A model generated the notes under the pieces. It was not told the DNA's origin. It ran no database searches and saw only the letters and a list, made by a program, of their open reading frames with translations. DNA of 35,108 nt, taken from positions 1-35,108 of the forward strand of contig JAWQRN010000178.1 in assembly GCA_033557685.1 (NCBI GenBank). The letters run 5' to 3'. Made by a program: the position numbers and the translations under genes. Origin of the DNA: Sperchopsis tessellata (Eukaryota > Arthropoda > Insecta > Coleoptera > Hydrophilidae). Shown here in pieces: positions 32,970 through 35,108 of this stretch (position 1 is its first letter; every line of letters begins with the position of its first letter).

Positions 32970-34139
32970 CATGGAAGTCTATTACAGCTAATAAATTCTT
33001 AATTTGCACTCATAAATTCAAAATATCCGTTAGAAAGGTAAATAAAAAAAAATTCTGTAATGAACTTTATATTTTCTGTATTTTAACTTCAAATATTTTC
33101 TGTTTTAACAAATTCTCTACAAGAGTATAAAAATAATACTTATCATTAAATTCACAATGAAGTCACATATGTTTCTTATTTATAACTAGTTGTATGATTC
33201 ATATAAAAAATGGCACTTTAGAATTTTATTAATATTAACTGACAAAAGTCATATATGTTCCTCCTTACCACTAATGTTTTATATAGGTACATACATGAAT
33301 TATTATTTCTTCCATTTGTTTATGAAAATTAAAACAAACCGCCTGGGTAAATCGTACCTTTTTAATATATTTTTTTTTTATAATTTTGCATTAACCAATC
33401 AGATTACAGCCCCACATGGGGTGTATTCAGTTTTTATTCTTTCCAGTTAACTTCCTTTAAAAATGATCAATCAATGTTGTTAAAGTTTAAATCAATCTCA
33501 AACTGAATTTAACTTTTTATGAATGAACAAAATTTGTTGCGTAATGTTGTTGAAAGCCATATCTAAAAATGATCTAGAGGATATTTAGAAAAGTAGCATA
33601 TATTGTTCACCTATGTTTTGATCACACAAATCATGAAATATGTGAAAAATTATAAATTATATTTTCAGAAAGAATTCATGTTAAAATTTTCTCTCGTTTC
33701 TTCAACACTTTTTGTTGTAGAAACCTAATTTGTGTAAATTACATTAAACTTTAGCACTCGCAATATTACACTGACAAAAACTAATAGAATAAATAAACCA
33801 CAATGACCGAAAATATTCCACGCACACACAGATATTTTATAACATGGTAACTACCAAAAACATTTTCAAAGAATTTAAATCATCTTCTTGCAAGTAGTTT
33901 TTCAGTCAAAATCAAAAAGTACAAAAGATTGCAAACAGTTTCTGTAACAGTTGCTAAAATCAAATTATGATTGAAACCAAATAAAAACTTGCCATGTCAT
34001 GTGGAGTACGAACTATATATTTCTTAAGAGACAATTTTGAGAAGTTGGTCTATTTTAGACTAAAAAGCTTCTTAAAGGGGCATAAGTTCTGTCAGGAATC
34101 AGTATGATTCTTTGGAAGAAAAAAAAGGAGTGCATTGAA
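32970..34139. other. AT-rich sequence, nothing recognised
   Basis: Only short open frames without recognisable motifs. Confidence 0.45.
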
Positions 34140-34440
34140 TCTTAATAAACTTCATAAAAAAGTAGAGAACCTTGACTTAGTACATATAGTCTTTGGCCTA
34201 TGGAATACAAACGGCTTTTGATACTGTTGAATCTTAATAAACTTGTTGATAAGCTAAACAGAGCTAAATTGCAGTATTGAGTTGAGATGGCTTTAAAACT
34301 ATTTGTCTGGAAAGAGACAATTTTAGAGATTGAAGGATAGCTAGTGCTAGTCTTGATCAGTATCCCACAAGCTTCCAATGTGGGGTTTAATCTCTTCATC
34401 CTGTGCCTACAGGATACTTTATGTCATGTCAAATTTCCAG
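34140..34440 (+). pseudogene. LINE reverse transcriptase relic (palm fragment)
   Basis: The plus strand reads AFDTVES at about 34214-34234 and, after a frameshift, LNKLVDKLNRA followed by MALKLFVWKETI. This fits the family string AFDTVDH-x-x-LL-x-KL, then a WFKSYL-x-x-R-like segment. The fragment is strongly decayed. Confidence 0.5.
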
Positions 34441-34619
34441 GGAAGATGTGCTCAAAATATAAGTTTTGTCCGACCTAAAAATTAGCAAAAAATAGCTTGG
34501 CAACAAACGGTTGCTAAAACAAACCATTTAATGTCACCTTACCACTTGGATCATATAACAATATAGGACAAATAGTTTTCATTATTTGAGGATTAGAAAG
34601 TGCAGAACTTCAGAGACTC

Positions 34620-35045
34620 AAAAATTAAATTGTGAAATAACACCACTTGTACTAGTATCTTTCCAGACACTAAAAGAAATAACTTTAGTAATCTTATACA
34701 AAAGTGAAGGGAGAAACCCAGATAAGTAATTACAGACCAAAATATAAAATTTTAAGTATTTTCTTGCCGTTGATATACAATAATGCATTGGTAAGTACAA
34801 CAAAATTTAGAAATTACCTAGTTCAAACAGGTGAAAAATTTGTCTCGAAAAACTACATTTTGCCTGTAACTCTTCAAGGAAACATTTTTACACGCATGTT
34901 TATAGAACATTTTCGTCCTGTTCTTTAATGTAAAATATACTCCTTTCTATCGAACAGGCATTTCTGAACATCCTGAATAAATTTAGCAGCAACAGATCAA
35001 CAAAATATGGTGCACAACAAGGAAGTGTCAGGACCGATTCTATAC
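34620..35045 (+). pseudogene. LINE reverse transcriptase relic (fingers to palm, decayed)
   Basis: The plus strand gives KGETQISNYRP at 34707-34739, then ILSIFLPLIYN, and at 35006-35029 YGAQQGSV, which corresponds to the family YGVPQGS-x-LGP box, with the following GPILY shifted in frame. The order NYRP to PQGS is correct for one reverse transcriptase, but the region between is diverged and lacks a clear FD box. Confidence 0.6.
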
Positions 35046-35048
35046 TAT

Positions 35049-35108
35049 TGTATGTATGTATGTATGTATGTATGTATGTATGTATATATGTATATATGTA
35101 TATATATA
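35049..35108. repeat. TATG/TATA microsatellite at the right edge
   Basis: About nine GTAT/TATG tetramer units are followed by (TATATATG)n and TA repeats, running off the window. The length outside is unknown. Confidence 0.95.

Noticed and set aside
1..35108. CRISPR arrays, operons, tRNA or rRNA genes
   Set aside because: The window is intron-bearing eukaryotic DNA; no regularly spaced repeats, and no tRNA cloverleaf with A and B boxes or rRNA core motif was seen by eye.

Overview
This is eukaryotic nuclear DNA, very AT-rich, with GT-AG introns, one long gene and many decayed transposons. The mixture of mariner, hAT-type, Jockey/CR1-like and RTE-like relics and fold-back elements, together with the protein similarity below, points to an arthropod, most likely an insect. 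The species cannot be told from the sequence.

The left 20.5 kb is the 3' part of the plus-strand gene for BuGZ/ZNF207, the BUB3-interacting, GLEBS-motif spindle and kinetochore protein. The upstream exons with the start codon and zinc fingers lie before the window. Visible exons are 273-534, two similar 81-nt exons at 2575-2655 and 4321-4401, then 4714-4850, 5453-5694 (GLEBS motif), 10907-11138 and 20432-20517 (stop codon TGA at 20515-20517), with a 3'UTR after it. All junctions keep the reading frame. Without either 81-nt exon the window encodes 318 whole codons before the stop; each 81-nt exon adds 27. The two 81-nt exons look like a tandem exon duplication. Both sit between phase-2 boundaries and both have poor, A-rich acceptors, so they are candidates for regulated or mutually exclusive splicing. 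This is the most interesting signal in the window.

The introns hold transposon debris: an internally deleted mariner transposase (1345-1875, minus), an inverted-repeat element with possible TTA target duplication (6818-7329), a Jockey/CR1-like LINE (8590-9600, minus), a fold-back element bracketed by 14-bp direct repeats (10047-10423), an interrupted RTE-like LINE (15085-17110) and a second member of the same fold-back family (17184-17378).

From about 21 kb to the right edge I recognise no gene with confidence. Two or three exon-like pieces lie at 25456-26740. A GC-richer hairpin/CCAAT patch occupies 27490-27740. Further items are a nested fold-back (28922-29210), LINE relics (30150-30870 and 34140-35050), a textbook hAT-type MITE with 8-bp target duplication (32782-32969), small direct repeats, and a TATG microsatellite at the right end. 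The remainder is AT-rich sequence in which I see nothing definite.
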